Of a stretch of 64,000 nucleotides of DNA, positions 12,381-25,406 are shown in pieces. A program made the position numbers and the translations under genes. How positions within the stretch are numbered: position 1 is the stretch's first letter; the number at the start of each line of letters is the position of its first letter. The notes beneath the pieces were generated by a model. It was not told where the DNA came from. It saw only the letters and a list, made by a program, of their open reading frames with translations, and did no database searches. Source of the stretch: Lottia gigantea (Eukaryota; Mollusca; Gastropoda; Lottiidae); NCBI RefSeq assembly GCF_000327385.1, contig NW_008709259.1:42080-106079 (forward strand). The letters run 5' to 3'.

Positions 12381-12690
12381 AAACTGCCGAGTATCTTGAA
12401 ACTGTACATAGACATACTATATTATTATAAATTATATTTGACCATTCTTCTGTGATATTTACTATCGTAACCATTGGTGCCTAATATTCAATGTCAATAT
12501 TTCGGGACGATATTATTTTGTACATTCGTATTAAACCCATGTCTAACATGGCTTCCAAAATCTTTAATGATTGAATTTCATATTTCATGACTTTGCTTTA
12601 AAAAAAACGGCAAGAAATTGGCAGTAGAAAAAAACTGTGTCCGGGATTCAATTTCGATCAAATGTTTAAAGATGGTTTTCCTGTTTTTTG

Positions 12691-12971
12691 TGTCAAATTA
12701 AGTAAAATATTTTAAATGAATCATCATGTATTCTTAATCATATCAGTATGTTCTCATTGCATATAATTAAGGGTTTTAACCAATCATAAATGTACATGTA
12801 TGTACAGTCTGGATAAACAAAAAAAAAGACTCTTTGACCTTTCTTTATCAGTCACTCATTGGAATTCTGCTGGTTACTCTCTAATTTTCTAATTTTGCTA
12901 ATTATGAATTAGTTATGGACATGTATTAGCATTTTCATTTCATGAATGAAAATAAGGGAACCCAGCTTTAA
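12691..12971. mobile_element. Dispersed repeat (family C), copy 1
   Basis: This 280-bp segment downstream of the globin matches 31473-31801 in the same orientation. Shared blocks include TGTATTCTTAATCATATCA, ACATGTATGTACAGTCTGG and TCAGTCACTCATT, ending near a shared AAAATAAG stretch. It has no coding capacity. Its class (SINE or MITE) is undetermined. Confidence 0.75.
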
Positions 12972-13528
12972 TTTGGATCATGATGTTTATTAGTACATGA
13001 AACATGACAAACCGCGTGTCTGGAATTTAACAATATGCCAAAAAAAATATATATTTGGGATATATATGAAAAAAGGACTACATGTATGCCAACCCCGTAT
13101 CTGGGTCACTGTGGGATGTGATGAAATGTCAAAACTCCAATTTGGGATACGATATTAATATGAAATACAACTCCACAATTTATTCAAATTAAAACAATAT
13201 TCATATTTACATAAAATTGATGTAGATAATATCAAATTTATTAATTAAATAAAAATAGTTTATAATTAAATTAATAAGAGGTGTGTGTTTTTTAGTAATT
13301 ATGCTTAGCCATAAGAAGTTCCGGGTGCATTGAATATACACTTTCTCTCTTCCATACGCCATTAGATTCCCTCCTCTGATCCTCCCATCCCAAGTTAAAA
13401 GCAAAAAGTCACTGAAAGCTTTGAAATGATTAACACCTCGACTAAAGCCATGCATTTTTTTTCTGTTGGCAGAGATGAATGGCTTCCATTCAAAACAAAT
13501 GCTTCGATATTCGGTAACTTAGGCCTAC

Positions 13529-13867
13529 TCAAGGACAGATTCGCCATTCGTTTGACCAATCGCACCTTAGTCAGAGACATGGGATTTTTTTAGCTGAGCT
13601 AATCAATATTCGTGTTCACAGCTCGAAGTCAAAATTTGATCCAGAATTATCCGCATTTGAAAATTAAAAAGACGACTCGCCTTTTCTATAGAGACGCTAC
13701 CATATATAGGAATGACATAATATACAGAAATGGATGGTGAAATTCATAGTTTGGGGTATTTTGAAAGAATAATACGATTTTCGTACATTCAATTACTTCT
13801 GAAGACTATTTACATATATTCAAGACTCAAATCAACCCCAGAAAATTGTGCGAATCTGTCCCTTTAA
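13529..13867 (-). mobile_element. MITE family A copy (TTAAAGGGACAG ends)
   Basis: A 339-bp copy in reverse orientation, with one end at CAAGGACAGATTCGCCATT and the other ending CTGTCCCTTTAA. The ends are inverted copies of each other. The internal sequence matches the other family members listed in this window. It faces the next copy (14039-14337), so the two form an inverted pair. Confidence 0.85.
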
Positions 13868-14038
13868 CATGAATTGGTTTTGTGTGAGGCTTTAAGTCAG
13901 ACCGAAATATTTGTCCAATCAAATTTAACTTTAAACAAAGCTCTTTGTCGACTACTTCAAAAGGTATAATGGGATACCTAATGTTTTTGATCCCATGCCT
14001 ATATTCTTGCGCCTGTGCTCTCGTAACATCAGGCCTAC

Positions 14039-14337
14039 TTAAAGGGACAATTGTGCCATTTTGGGGAGTTGATTTTAATTTTGAATATATGTAAATAGTC
14101 TTCCAAAGTACTAGAAATGTATGAAAATCACAAATTCCTTTAAAAATACTTCAAACTAGGAACTTTTCCTATAAATATCTTTCCTTGAATTGACGAGTCG
14201 TCATTTTAACATTCAATCGCAGATAATTCTACACATGGATTTGAAGGCTCAAATTTCGACGGTGGGCTTTGAACACTATTACTGATTGGCTCAGCTAAAA
14301 AAATTCCTGTTTCTGAGACTAAAGTATGCTTGGTTAA
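14039..14337 (+). mobile_element. MITE family A copy (right end truncated)
   Basis: Starts TTAAAGGGACAATTGTGCC and runs through the family's internal blocks (CTGATTGGCTCAGCTAAAAA, CTGAGACTAAAGTA), but the right terminal repeat is lost. It lies in the 2.2-kb gap between the globin and the ADCK1 stop codon. Nothing else is recognised in that gap apart from the neighbouring repeats. Confidence 0.82.
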
Positions 14338-14590
14338 ATTTCCTAGCAAAAAACAAGGCATAACAAAACCGACTGATTAGCGAACCAATAAATTAATCAC
14401 AAAGCGAAACATCCAGGTCTGTAATTTTAATCATATTCCCAGGGTTGTTAAGTCAGATCTGAATATCCAATCAGATATGAATATCATGAGTAATCAACGT
14501 TCTGACAATAGGCCCACAGACGTTTAAGAAATTACATACAAATCTATACCTGAGAATAATTAGAGTAATCAACTAAAATACTAATTAATA

Positions 14591-17500
14591 TCAACTTGTT
14601 AATGACCTATGAGAAGATTTAAAATTAGTTGACAGCCATAAATACCACTGATATAAATTGATTTTAAATAGAAGCCAGAGTTCTGCGGATTGGATTTTCA
14701 AACGACCGAAGAAACTATGTGAATATTTTAACTTGTGTCTGGCCACCGCCCGGACACAATATCTCGACATATTTATAAATGATGTCGCATTAGCTGGTGT
14801 ATTTAAAGAAGACTCAATTCCACGCAAGACATCGTTAGTTTTGAACAATAGCAACATCTGTCTTGGAACATTATTCAGAATTTCAGATATTTCCATTAAA
14901 TATGTGGCTGCGTTTTCTCTGATGTCATTAGACTGGAAAAGAAATAAAATATTAATTAAGTCTGATTGTGTATCAGTGTTTTTTATCAGTGATAATATTT
15001 TTTCACAGTTGGTTTGAGATAATCATAAGGTAAACAATAAAGATAGTGACAGCGTCAGTAGGGGTACATTTAACCCCTTCTTCATTTCTGGTTATTATAA
15101 ATTATGAATCAATATATTTTGTCAAGGGAAAAAATCCCGTTAGTCCCGTAAAGTCATGAGATTTCCGCTAATGTCACTTCCCAAGTGCTTCCGCATCTGA
15201 AAACTAAACCCCGTCAGTTGCCCCCCATCCATTAGGTCAGTCTGCCCACTACTGAACCCCCACTGAATCACTGAATAAAGACAATGGATCACTTCCAATT
15301 TGTCATACGGTTGGTGAACCAAAAGGAAAGCTTTAAAATGACAATGTTAATGCCCAGCCACTGAACTTTTCTGCCAGGGCTTAATATATTATTATCTATA
15401 TACAAGAACAAAAGATACTGACCTCTGATGAAGAAATTTGTGATTTATCTATGCCTTTAGTTATTGAGTTCCAAGATCTAGCTGTCAACATACAAGCGAA
15501 TAACCCAGCCATTTTACCAGCATTCATTCTTTCAGAATATTTCTTGATTTTGTCCACGTCAGCTTTAATTAAAGCTAACCATAACTTACAATAATTTAAT
15601 CGAAATTCTTCTGTTAATGACTGAAAAATTAGACAGATCATAGTGATGAAGAGAAGCATTTTGTAGATACTGGTTATGTCCTATACATGTATTTCTTATA
15701 AAAAATCAGATCTGCTACCAAGTTATTACATTACAGATTCATTATTTGCTAAACTGTGTTTCGATCTGAGAAATATGACTTTTAAGGTCATAATGAATAA
15801 TACTCTTTATATAAAGTTACAAATGCAGCTTAAATATGAAAACCTAAGCCTGTGTTTTTCCCAAATGATACAAGGCTTATGTCAACTGAACAATCCACTT
15901 GTGGTAAGATTTCGAATCTTGGCATACAATGCTGAAGCATGATAAAAACCTTTATAAAAACAGTTTTAAGTGAAAGTAAGGAAAATCAACTAAGCTATCT
16001 AATAAGCTAAGCTATCTAATAAAAGTGATGATTTTACCTGATATAAACCATGATCTAGTAACACTATTTGAGTACCATGTTTAGTTTTATTGACTAGTAC
16101 ATTACCAGGATGGGGATCACAATGTACATATCCCTGTACAAATATCATTTCACTGTACAGTTTCCCTAGTTTTCTTGTTACCTGATAACCAAAATATAAG
16201 ATATATCAGATTCAAATTCTGATTTTGTTTGTGAGGCATGAATTAAAGGGACAGTCGCACCATTTTCAAGGGACTGATTTGAGTCTTGAATATATGTAAA
16301 AAGTCTCCAGTAGTATTAGAAATGTATGAAAATAGCATAATTCATTCAAAAATATCTCAAACTAGAAATTTTTTTTTCTATTTCTTTATATGTCTTTTTC
16401 ATATATGGCAGTTTCAAGAAAAGACAAGTCATCTTTTTTACTTTCTAATGCAGATAATTCTGGACACACATGAATTTGAAGATTCAAATTTCGATAGTGA
16501 GGTGTGAACGCTATTACTGATTGGCTCAGCTAAAAAAAATTTATGTTTTTCAGAATAAGGTACGATTGATCAAACGGATGGTGAATCTGTCTCTTTAAAT
16601 TAACATATTTCTAACTTAATGAATATTACCTCTTCAACAGGTATACCATGTTTCTTCATATACTCTTTATCATCAACTTTCCCACCTTTACAATATTCCA
16701 TAGTTAATACTCTTTCTGATGATAACTCCCAGTAAATCTTTGGTATCTGTCAGATTAAAAAAACATAATATTATCATAATCGCAAGGGAGTTCCCTTAAA
16801 TGGATTCTGATTCTTAAATGGGAGTTGAGGTAAATTCTTACTTTTGAAACAACAATAAAACTGTCTTTATTTTTCGCTGGGCAAAATCCCTCTTGCCTCA
16901 TTTTTAACTTAGATTGCAATATGGCCTTGCTTTCTGTTTGAATTTGAAATCCCATCTAATATCTGTGAATCTTATAATTTTAGAAACACTGTTTGATCAA
17001 AGTTATCTAATGTAAGAATATATATTACCTTTAAATATTCATAATCTTTTAAAACTTTGGACACTCTTTCACAATTTTTTCCTTCATGTAAAAAATCCAG
17101 TTCTAATGGAAGATTTTTCTTGGTTTCTTCTGCCAACCATTTATATTGAAAATCAGGAAATAGATAGGCTATAAATGATATTAGTATCTGAAAGATAGAA
17201 TAACTTGAAGTGCTAAATAGTGCCTTCATAAAACTAAATTTTTACTGCTTTTAGCTTCAAGGAGAATATCCAATATAGAAAAGACTGTCAACTTACCCAA
17301 TTCTTGTTTCTAGGACTAAGTTACAATTCGTCAAATGGTTGGCAAACCTGTCCAAGTTTTCTAAACTCCAAATGATATATCTATAGGTATATTGCCTGGA
17401 AGTTATGACACAAACCGTACAAACAGCTTGGGTTTATGTAATCATGTCATCTGTAATCTCAAGACATGCCACTTGAGTTCAAAGGTGAATAATATGCATA

Positions 17501-18881
17501 CCTCCATAGTTTTAATATCAACAAAAGAATGAGCTTTAACTTTTGGGTGTTGTATTTTAACTGCAACTGTTCTACCATCTTTCAATGTTGCTTTGTGAAC
17601 TTGTGCTAAAGAAGCTGCTCCAAGGGGAACAGGATCAATTGATGTGAACAAATCTTCCACCTACAAAATAAATTCATGTAATCATTCACTTCAACAGTTA
17701 GAGCATTTCATTGACCTGTATCACTTTTCATAATGGTAAATTGGAAAGTTTCTCCACAATTAAATAGATAGCATCAATAAGAAAGATCATCATTTTCATT
17801 TTCCTTTCATAAGGCAAAAGTTTGAACATTGATGTTATTTAACAAATGCCCCTTATTGAATTACATCAATCCATTTTTATCTCATTACAGACAAACTAGA
17901 TACCAGATTTGATTCTCAAAAGGACTACTGATTTTTTCAATTCAAATTTCATATCCTACCTTGGTGCCTAAATCTTCTTCTACCACTTTGAACAACTCTT
18001 CAATAGGTGATTCAGGAGCCTGGTTGTGTAATACTTTCATTGTATTAACATATTCTACTGGTAATAGGTACTCTAATGAGCCAACGTGTTGACCAACTTT
18101 AATAAACGCTCCACCATTTTTACAACACATTTCTCGTAGGCTAAGAGCTGATCTTGTATGAACCTGAAATAATGTAACCCATTAGTTTCATCAACTGGGC
18201 TAAAATCACCTTTTCCTCTGTCGATCAATAAATTCAGAATTCTAATCTTTCTGGACGAAGGTAAATTCTGAATATGTTTCTTTTGATATGAACTTGTAAT
18301 AGAATGTCACCTTTGATTTGATATCTTCATAGTTTGGATCATCAACATTCATTCCATATAATGACACTTTATAATCTATTACAACACGAGCTGCCTACAA
18401 AACAAAACACAAAACATTTTACTTCATATCCTATGTTGTCATAAGATTTCTAGAGGCAAGACATTCTATAAAGAAATATTATGTAGCTATTCAGTAAAAC
18501 ATGGATCTATCTGATTTTAATAACACTTTTTTTTCATATTGATTATTTAAATCAAACATTTCTGATATTTACATTTCCAGTACTCAATATCATATATATT
18601 ATTTACAAATTTGAATTTTCAGTGGTTATCATACTTCTAAAAAAAGTCCTTAGACTGAAGCAGCTAATTCCAAACCACTTTTTATTGGTTCTTTCACATT
18701 AAGGAAAAAAGGAACGGCTCTTCTGGTAGGCTATGGTACTTACAGCAAAGGCAGCTCTTCCAAATCTAAAGACACCAATAGTTGACACCTCCCAATCATT
18801 ATGTTTTAGTAGTAGCCCAGTACCACCTACAGTTGTAACCAATACACCATATTTAAATACTTTTTTCACCAGCTGACTCAT
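14591..18881 (-). CDS. ADCK1: AarF domain-containing kinase 1 (ADCK1), 514 aa
   Basis: Nine coding exons on the minus strand: 18881-18744, 18394-18311, 18163-17960, 17660-17502, 17187-17029, 16746-16630, 16181-16038, 15620-15423 and 14932-14591. All introns fall between codons. The product aligns along its length with animal ADCK1 (about 520-530 aa), a mitochondrial member of the ABC1/COQ8 atypical kinase family. Visible motifs: KVGQ at 96-99 (the family's KxGQ extension), the Ala-rich loop PLGAASLAQVHKA near 154-166, the VAVK lysine K177, the catalytic loop HCDPHPGN at 307-314, and DHG at 330-332 replacing the usual DFG. The N-terminus is basic and then hydrophobic, suiting mitochondrial targeting. 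Known role: ADCK1 is reported to act in mitochondrial cristae and fusion control; kinase substrates are unclear. It is divergent to SNW1. Confidence 0.96.
16243..16598 (+). mobile_element. MITE family A copy, ADCK1 intron 6
   Basis: A complete-looking 356-bp copy starts TTAAAGGGACAGTCGCACC and ends CTGTCTCTTTAA. TTAA stands at both ends, and the outer bases are inverted repeats. It lies inside an ADCK1 intron. A short related remnant is visible near 17311-17360 in intron 4. Confidence 0.88.
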
Positions 18882-19436
18882 TTGTCTATATTAAAAATTA
18901 TTTTATTCTTTATTCTTTAGACCTTGTCCTCAGTGCATCTGAAAAGCAAAAAGAATGCTAATGAAATAAAAAACCATGAAAAAGGTAAGTTGTGAGATAA
19001 TAACACTTACATAGGCCATCAGTCTCTGTACTGTAGTAGCTACTACACCTACTACAGTTCTACAGTTACACTTTTACACACAGTGCCAGTGGATGACCTG
19101 ATTTTGATAGTGATGGGGTAGGTTTGTAATTATTTTTAGTGCAGAAATTATACATGTAGATTCAAGGACAATTCATATTTTGCTCTGACTACACCTACCT
19201 CTAATGCAGAAAATATTAGAAAGGAGCCTTCTTGTACAGCATTATTTGACTTTGATTATGAAACATCGACTGGGAATGACATCTCTACTTTCAGTTTTTG
19301 ACCTCTTTTAACAGCAAGTTGTCTCCCCGGAAACTAAAAAGCTTGGGATTATCCAGACAGAATGTTAAAAGAATCTCCGTTTAATGTCGTGTCTTGATAA
19401 TCAAGACTCTGAAGGCATCACGATATAAAGAACAAA
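18882..19436. promoter_or_regulatory. Divergent ADCK1/SNW1 intergenic region (555 bp)
   Basis: The start codons of ADCK1 (minus) and SNW1 (plus) face away from each other across 555 bp. No open frame of note lies between them, so this interval should hold both promoters. A perfect 16-base palindrome, TGTAGTAGCTACTACA, lies at 19032-19047. Promoter function is inferred from gene geometry only; no TATA box stands out. Confidence 0.6.
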
Positions 19437-22400
19437 ATGGCGTCGTTATCACAGTGAGAAATTTTATTTACTAAAAAACAAGATTAAGAACCCCCTTTAA
19501 AGACATTTAATCACTCAGGCATAGATGTAAATCCCTCTGTGTCGTCGACTTTCAAGGAAATAAAGCAGTGTGAGAAAGGGATCGTTGAAGTTGATTTTTT
19601 CATTATATTTATTGACTAAATCCGTGGCCGTGGTTTTCGGTATTTTTGCCATTGCTTGCCCCAGCCCTCTCTTGAAAGTTCAAGGCAAGAAATGTAAACT
19701 TATTGATAGATAGCTTTTGAAGTTCTTTCAGCATTCATCTGCCTAATCTGTTACCAATTTTCAAATTGTTTGAATTGTTCATCATTGATTATGTTTTATA
19801 AGTTTAAAATCTTATCTTTTTCAGAATATTACCGGCACCATCTCAAAGATTTTACGACAGAGAAAATGATGATCAGCAATATAGATCCAGTATGCAGGTA
19901 TGATACAGACAGATTTTGGTATTTTCCTAATTGCACACTGCATGGTGTTGTCAGCCTTCACTAAAACATTGTTGTGCAAAAAAAGTTAGACATATGGCAC
20001 ACATATTACATTAAGGACATAATGCTCTATGTTATAGTAGGTTATTAATGTATTTCACTTTTCAGGTTACAACTGTATCCAGTAAGAGAACAGCTCCACC
20101 TTATGGTCACAGGAAAGGATGGGTTCCAAGAACACAAGAGGTAACTAAACTGAACATAGAGTTCACCTTGTTCCTTGCATCATTGTGAATAAACAATGAA
20201 GTTGGTAACACTACCTATTTCAGTTCAAATGCATCTGATTTGACTATTGAACTGAAATATGATAAATGGCTTGAAAGGAAAATGCTGTCAAAGTTAAGAC
20301 AGTGAGGCAGTCATTTGAATATCTTTTATCCATACTTATGTGAATGCCATATATATCATTGTATTTAAGAGAGAGACCACCTCATGTGCTTTCATAAGGC
20401 CTCTGTTGGATTTTTATGATTGATTTGAGTTTTCTTTTTGTCATATAGTTCTTATTGTAATTCATAGGATTTTGGTGATGGTGGAGCATTTCCAGAAGTT
20501 CACATAGCCCAGTATCCATTAGGAATGGGCATGAAGAAAACTACCTCTAATTCTTTGGCTGTGAGTTTAGATGAAAAGGGTAAAATCAAGTATGATGCCA
20601 TAGCTAAACAAGGACATTATAAAGATAAGGTTGGTCTTCTATTTCTTTTCTTCTTTATCAAAAATTGATATACCATTTGAATAATACATTGGTGTTTTAT
20701 TACAGATAATCTAACAGATTCAAAGTGCTGTTGAGTTAATAGGATTATACAATAAAGCTGCTGTACTATCTTATAGAGCTCAATTTTGACAAACCCTGTC
20801 ACTTTTCAAAATTGATATCCAATTTTGGATTTCTCTGCAATTAGACAATAAGATGCCTTTGAAGTACCGTATAAATTTTATAGTTTCCAGGGCGTTTGTA
20901 ACATTTTCCCACGCAAATAGATATGATGTTTTTGTTATAAACTAGCATCTATGATAAATGTTTTGTATGGTGCATTTTGATAATGTTATTACAGATAGTT
21001 CACTCAAAACCTCAAGATTTAGTACCCAAAGTAATGGAAGAAGGTGATCCAGATCTAGAAAGACCAGATGAAGATACTATAGCTGATACAACAGAGAAAA
21101 CTAGACTAGCCCTAGAGAAATTAACCAATAGTAAAATAGCTGCTGCCATGCCTGTCAGAATGGCTGACAAACAGGCTCCAGCTCAATACATCAGGTAAAA
21201 TAACAGTCAAATAACTGCAAGTTTTTATGTTGAAAGCAGGAGAAGGCTGATATGAAAAGCTATTCAGTAAAACAGTAAAAACTTGTTGCGTCTTAAAGTT
21301 TTGTGAACACTGTTTTCTAAAACCATAAAGATGAATATATTTTTCTTTTTTACTGAATTTGACATGATTACATACTAATTATGAAAGTCCATGATTACTT
21401 TTTAAAAAAAGACATTTCAATATTTGATTGTATTATAGGTATACTCCCTCACAACAAGGTGTGGCATTTAATTCTGGTGCCAAACAGAGAGTTATTAGAA
21501 TGGTAGAAGTACAGAAAGATCCAATGGAACCACCAAGATTCAAGTAAGCTTTATCATTGATTTACAGTTATTATATTATGTCAAAGATGCAAAATTGATC
21601 CAAAATATAACTTCAAAATATCGGATTGAAAATCTGTAATTTATTAAAAGTATGAACTTACCAAATAAAAAATGTTGACACTTTGGAATACAAAAAAGAA
21701 AAGTAAAGAAGGAAGCATCTATAGTTTACAAAGAAACAAAGAATCATTCTAACAGCTGGTCCTGGTCTTGATCTTTCATATATTATCCTTAACCGTTTAC
21801 AGCTGGGTTGACAAGAATTATGAGTGAAGATGACTCATTCAAGGTCATCAGACTATCACTCGCTGATCGAGAATTGAACCCTTAACCACTAAGGCACTAA
21901 GCGCTGTACCATAAAACCCAATGAATCTGGTCAATTTGGCCAAGATTGCTCTTTGAAATTAAAATAGTGGTGTTTTTCTATTTCAGAACAAATAAGAAGA
22001 TTCCAAGAGGTCCTCCATCACCACCAGCTCCTGTCATGCATTCACCAAACAGAAAGGTAAATCACAGGGGGAACTTATTTGTATTGTTTATTAGCATCAA
22101 AAATCACAAATCAAAAGAAAACTGCAATTTCGCATAAGGTTGATAATAGTTTACAGTAGGCAGCTGCAAATTCTGTTGGTATAGTATGAACATTTCTCTC
22201 TTTACAGGTCACAGTTAAAGAACAACAAGAATGGAAAATTCCACCATGTATTTCAAATTGGAAAAATAACAGAGTAAGTATCTTTGATAGACTTGTTCAA
22301 GCATTGTATGGTAGTACATATGGTCTATGTTGACTATGATCATCTTTTAAAAACTATTTTTACTGACCAAATGTTTACTTCTTTGCCAATAAAACTTGAC

Positions 22401-25400
22401 AATTCTTTTAAACTAAACAACTGTCCATTTGATTGTCATATGTATTAAGCATAATTAATCACAATGAGATCTGTTTGTTATTCATGAATATTTTTATATT
22501 TTGTAGGGTTATACGATACCATTAGCTAAAAGATTAGCAGCTGATGGTAGAGGGTTACAAGGTGTCCATGTTAATGAAAATTTTGCTAAATTAGCTGAAG
22601 CATTGTATATAGCTGATAGAAAAGTAAGATTCAAATATTTTACCTTGTTTTTAAGCTAGTTTTAGTTTGTCCATTATTAAGAGTACTTTTTATAGGCAGC
22701 AGAGTTGAAAAATCTACTTGGATTTTTTTCAAAAGAATATTGGAAAGTTGGCTTCAGATTTGCATTGTTTTTATGCCTGAAAGAAGTGCCAATGGCATAA
22801 ATTCATGTGGTAATTTGTAATCATCATTGAAGAGAAAGCTATCATGCCAACAAAACAGCTCTTTACACATAACATTGAAAGTGATGACCGATCTAGATTA
22901 TGATTTATATTCCCCATGAAGATGTAAAAGATTTTATGAAAACAAATTTGTTTGATACAAAGCACATGCTAATATTCCTTGTCTGTAGAAGTTATAATTT
23001 ATATTCCTAGGCTAGAGAAGCTGTTGAAATGAGAGCTCAAATTGAAAAGAAAATGGCCCAGAAAGAGAAAGAAAAAAGAGAAGATGGATTAAGATTATTG
23101 GCTAGTAAAGCTAGGGAAGAAAGAGCTGGTATCAGACATAAAGATGATGGTTGGTAACATTTTTCACTAATGCATAAATGACATACTGTTTGTGAAATTG
23201 TTATGAAACAGAAAATTGCAAAAAATTTTGAAATCTGTTTCGGCTTTTATGGGTCCTGCCTTTTGAGTATATTTTCTTGGCTTACTTGGCAGTATTAATT
23301 AATATATTCATAAGAAGTAAATATTGTTGAATGGTGCTACTTCTGTTTAAAATCTGACATCAAAATGCACTGGAAAACATAGCCTACTACTTCACTTGTG
23401 TTATTGTAGTCTTGTTTTATTTCAAGATAAAGATGATGATATGGGAGAGAGGGAAGAAATTAGAAGAGAACGACAGAAAAATAGACAGAGAGATAGAAAT
23501 TTGGCTAGAGCTGCTCCTGACAAGAGGTATTTAAATCAAACTATTATTCTCTTCTGCACAAATTCATATGCTCAACAGAAGTCAAATTTTGTCAGATATT
23601 AAGGGGACTTGTTTCACAGTCTGTTTGTCTCATTGTACCTTAGTCTAAATCACAGCAAATTTTTAGCCTTCAGAGTCATGTGTGTCAAGAACTTACCGTG
23701 TTTGATTATTAAAATGACGACTCATCTTTTCTTGAGATTCTGCCATATATAGAAAAGACATATTAATATAGAAATTTTCGTACATTTCTAGTACTTCTGA
23801 AGACTATTTACCCATATTCAAGACCCCAAAACGACCCCCGAAAACAGTGAATCTATCCCTGTAACTTATCTTGTTACTTATGACTTGTAATGAAATGATA
23901 ATGATGTATGTGTTATAGGAATCGGTTACAGAAAGAACGTGAGAGAGATATTAGTGAGAAGATTGCTTTAGATTTACCAAATACTAGCAATTCACAGGAA
24001 ACACAGTTTGATCAACGATTATTTAATCAATCTAGGGTAATTTCTGTTTAAAAAAATTTGTCTTCAGAAACTCGAGTGGTTGAAGATGCAACTTCTATTT
24101 TGTACCAGTTGATACCCATGAGACAGAAAATGTTTCTTGTCCTCAGAGATAAAGAAACTCTTCAGTAATCATAAGGATCATATAATTCAACAAAATTTAC
24201 TAGGGTTGTTTTATGAACAGTTATCTCTTAAAATCCTAATTAAGCGTGTATGCTTTACAAATTTACTCTAATGATTTTCCCTAAAGAATTCGAAATAAGG
24301 GCAAAATTGTAAACAGTCCTAGCCCATTTTACGTCCATACGTTGATAAGGATGACAATGTTTACAGTTTTAAGGGGGCTTGTTTCCTATAATTATAAAAT
24401 GGATAATTTATGAAGAAACTTATTTACAGGGTATGGATAGTGGTTTTGGAGATGATGAGGCCTATAATGTATATGATAAGGCCTGGCGTGATGACAATAA
24501 AATAGCTAATTCTATCTACAGACCTTCTAAAAACATAGATAAAGATAATTATGGTGGAGATTTAGATGCTTTGATGAAGAATAAAAGGTCAGGATGCTTG
24601 GTGTACCCTTTGTTTCTTGGCCTGTTGCTTTCCTATGCCCATGCTTATTTTCACTCGTTATGCATATGTTGTAACGACAGCTTTTTTTTGGGTGGATGCA
24701 TTGTAAAACTGCTAATTCTAATGGCAATATCATGCAAAATTGTAGGTAGTTTTAGATTCTTATCTGCCTGAATTAACTGGCAGCACGTAGATTTTAACTG
24801 TGAGGTGTGTGATACTTTGCTTTCCTCCTAGTGACAGTAGTGCACGAAAAGACTAATTTGTTGTACTGCCTTTGCTATTGATTACAGTGCTCTTAACCGC
24901 TTAATATCTGTATACTATCCTTTTTGCTAGATATATTAAAGTAATTTTTACTTACTCACTTTAATTGAATATCTTTTCCTTGATCAGCTTTTGTGCTTTG
25001 CATTTTAAAATTTGTATTCCAGTACTTGATGGATCCACATGCTTCTATAAGAATATAAATTTTTGTAGCAAATGACATCTAAATTGTGATACAACTATTT
25101 ATAATTTAATGTTATATTTCTGAAGAGTTTCCAAAAAACCAAACCCACAACTGGTTTACAGTGCCATTGTTTTCCTCTGTTTCATGGCTTTTTTTTTCTT
25201 TTTATTTCAGATTTGTTCCAGATCGTGATTTTGAAGGAACCGACAGAAGTCGTCGAAGAGAAGGACCTGTTCAGTTTGAAAGAGATGTTGAAGAGGATTT
25301 GTTCGGTTTAGATAAATTCTTCAAAGAGGCTAAAACTGGTCAAAAACGGGCTGCAGATGACTCCAGATCTAGTCGTGATTATGAAAAGAAAAAAAGAAGA

Positions 25401-25406
25401 GAGTAG
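19437..25406 (+). CDS. SNW1: SNW domain-containing protein 1 (SKIP), 531 aa
   Basis: Fourteen coding exons: 19437-19453, 19825-19897, 20066-20140, 20468-20629, 20995-21194, 21439-21543, 21987-22056, 22208-22273, 22507-22623, 23011-23149, 23427-23526, 23919-24036, 24430-24587 and 25211-25406. The first exon codes only five residues plus two bases (MASLS), and the next supplies ILPAPSQ, matching the family's LPAP start. The SNW/SKIP domain is intact, with the name-giving Ser-Asn-Trp at about 250-252 in CISNWKN, then YTIPLAKRLAADGRGLQ, a basic/acidic helical stretch, FNQSRGMDSGF and a C-terminal KKKRRE. Length matches the human protein (536 aa). Known role: core spliceosome component (Prp45 orthologue) and transcriptional coregulator in the nucleus. 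An AATAAA lies at 25948-25953. The exon 10/11 junction (23149/23427) is in the least conserved part and is the least certain. Confidence 0.97.
21779..21915 (-). mobile_element. tRNA-derived SINE fragment, SNW1 intron 6
   Basis: On the minus strand, a tRNA-like head runs from about 21911 downward, with an A-box-like TGCCTTAGTGGTTAAG and a B-box-like GGGTTCAATTCTCG at normal spacing. This is the internal Pol III promoter of tRNA-derived SINEs. No cloverleaf with intact acceptor stem was found, so it is not called as a tRNA gene. Confidence 0.6.
23697..23873 (-). mobile_element. MITE family A, truncated copy, SNW1 intron 11
   Basis: Internal family blocks such as GTACTTCTGAAGACTATTTA and ATTCAAGACCCCAAA are followed by the terminal CTATCCCTGTAA. 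One end is missing, leaving about half an element. Confidence 0.75.
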
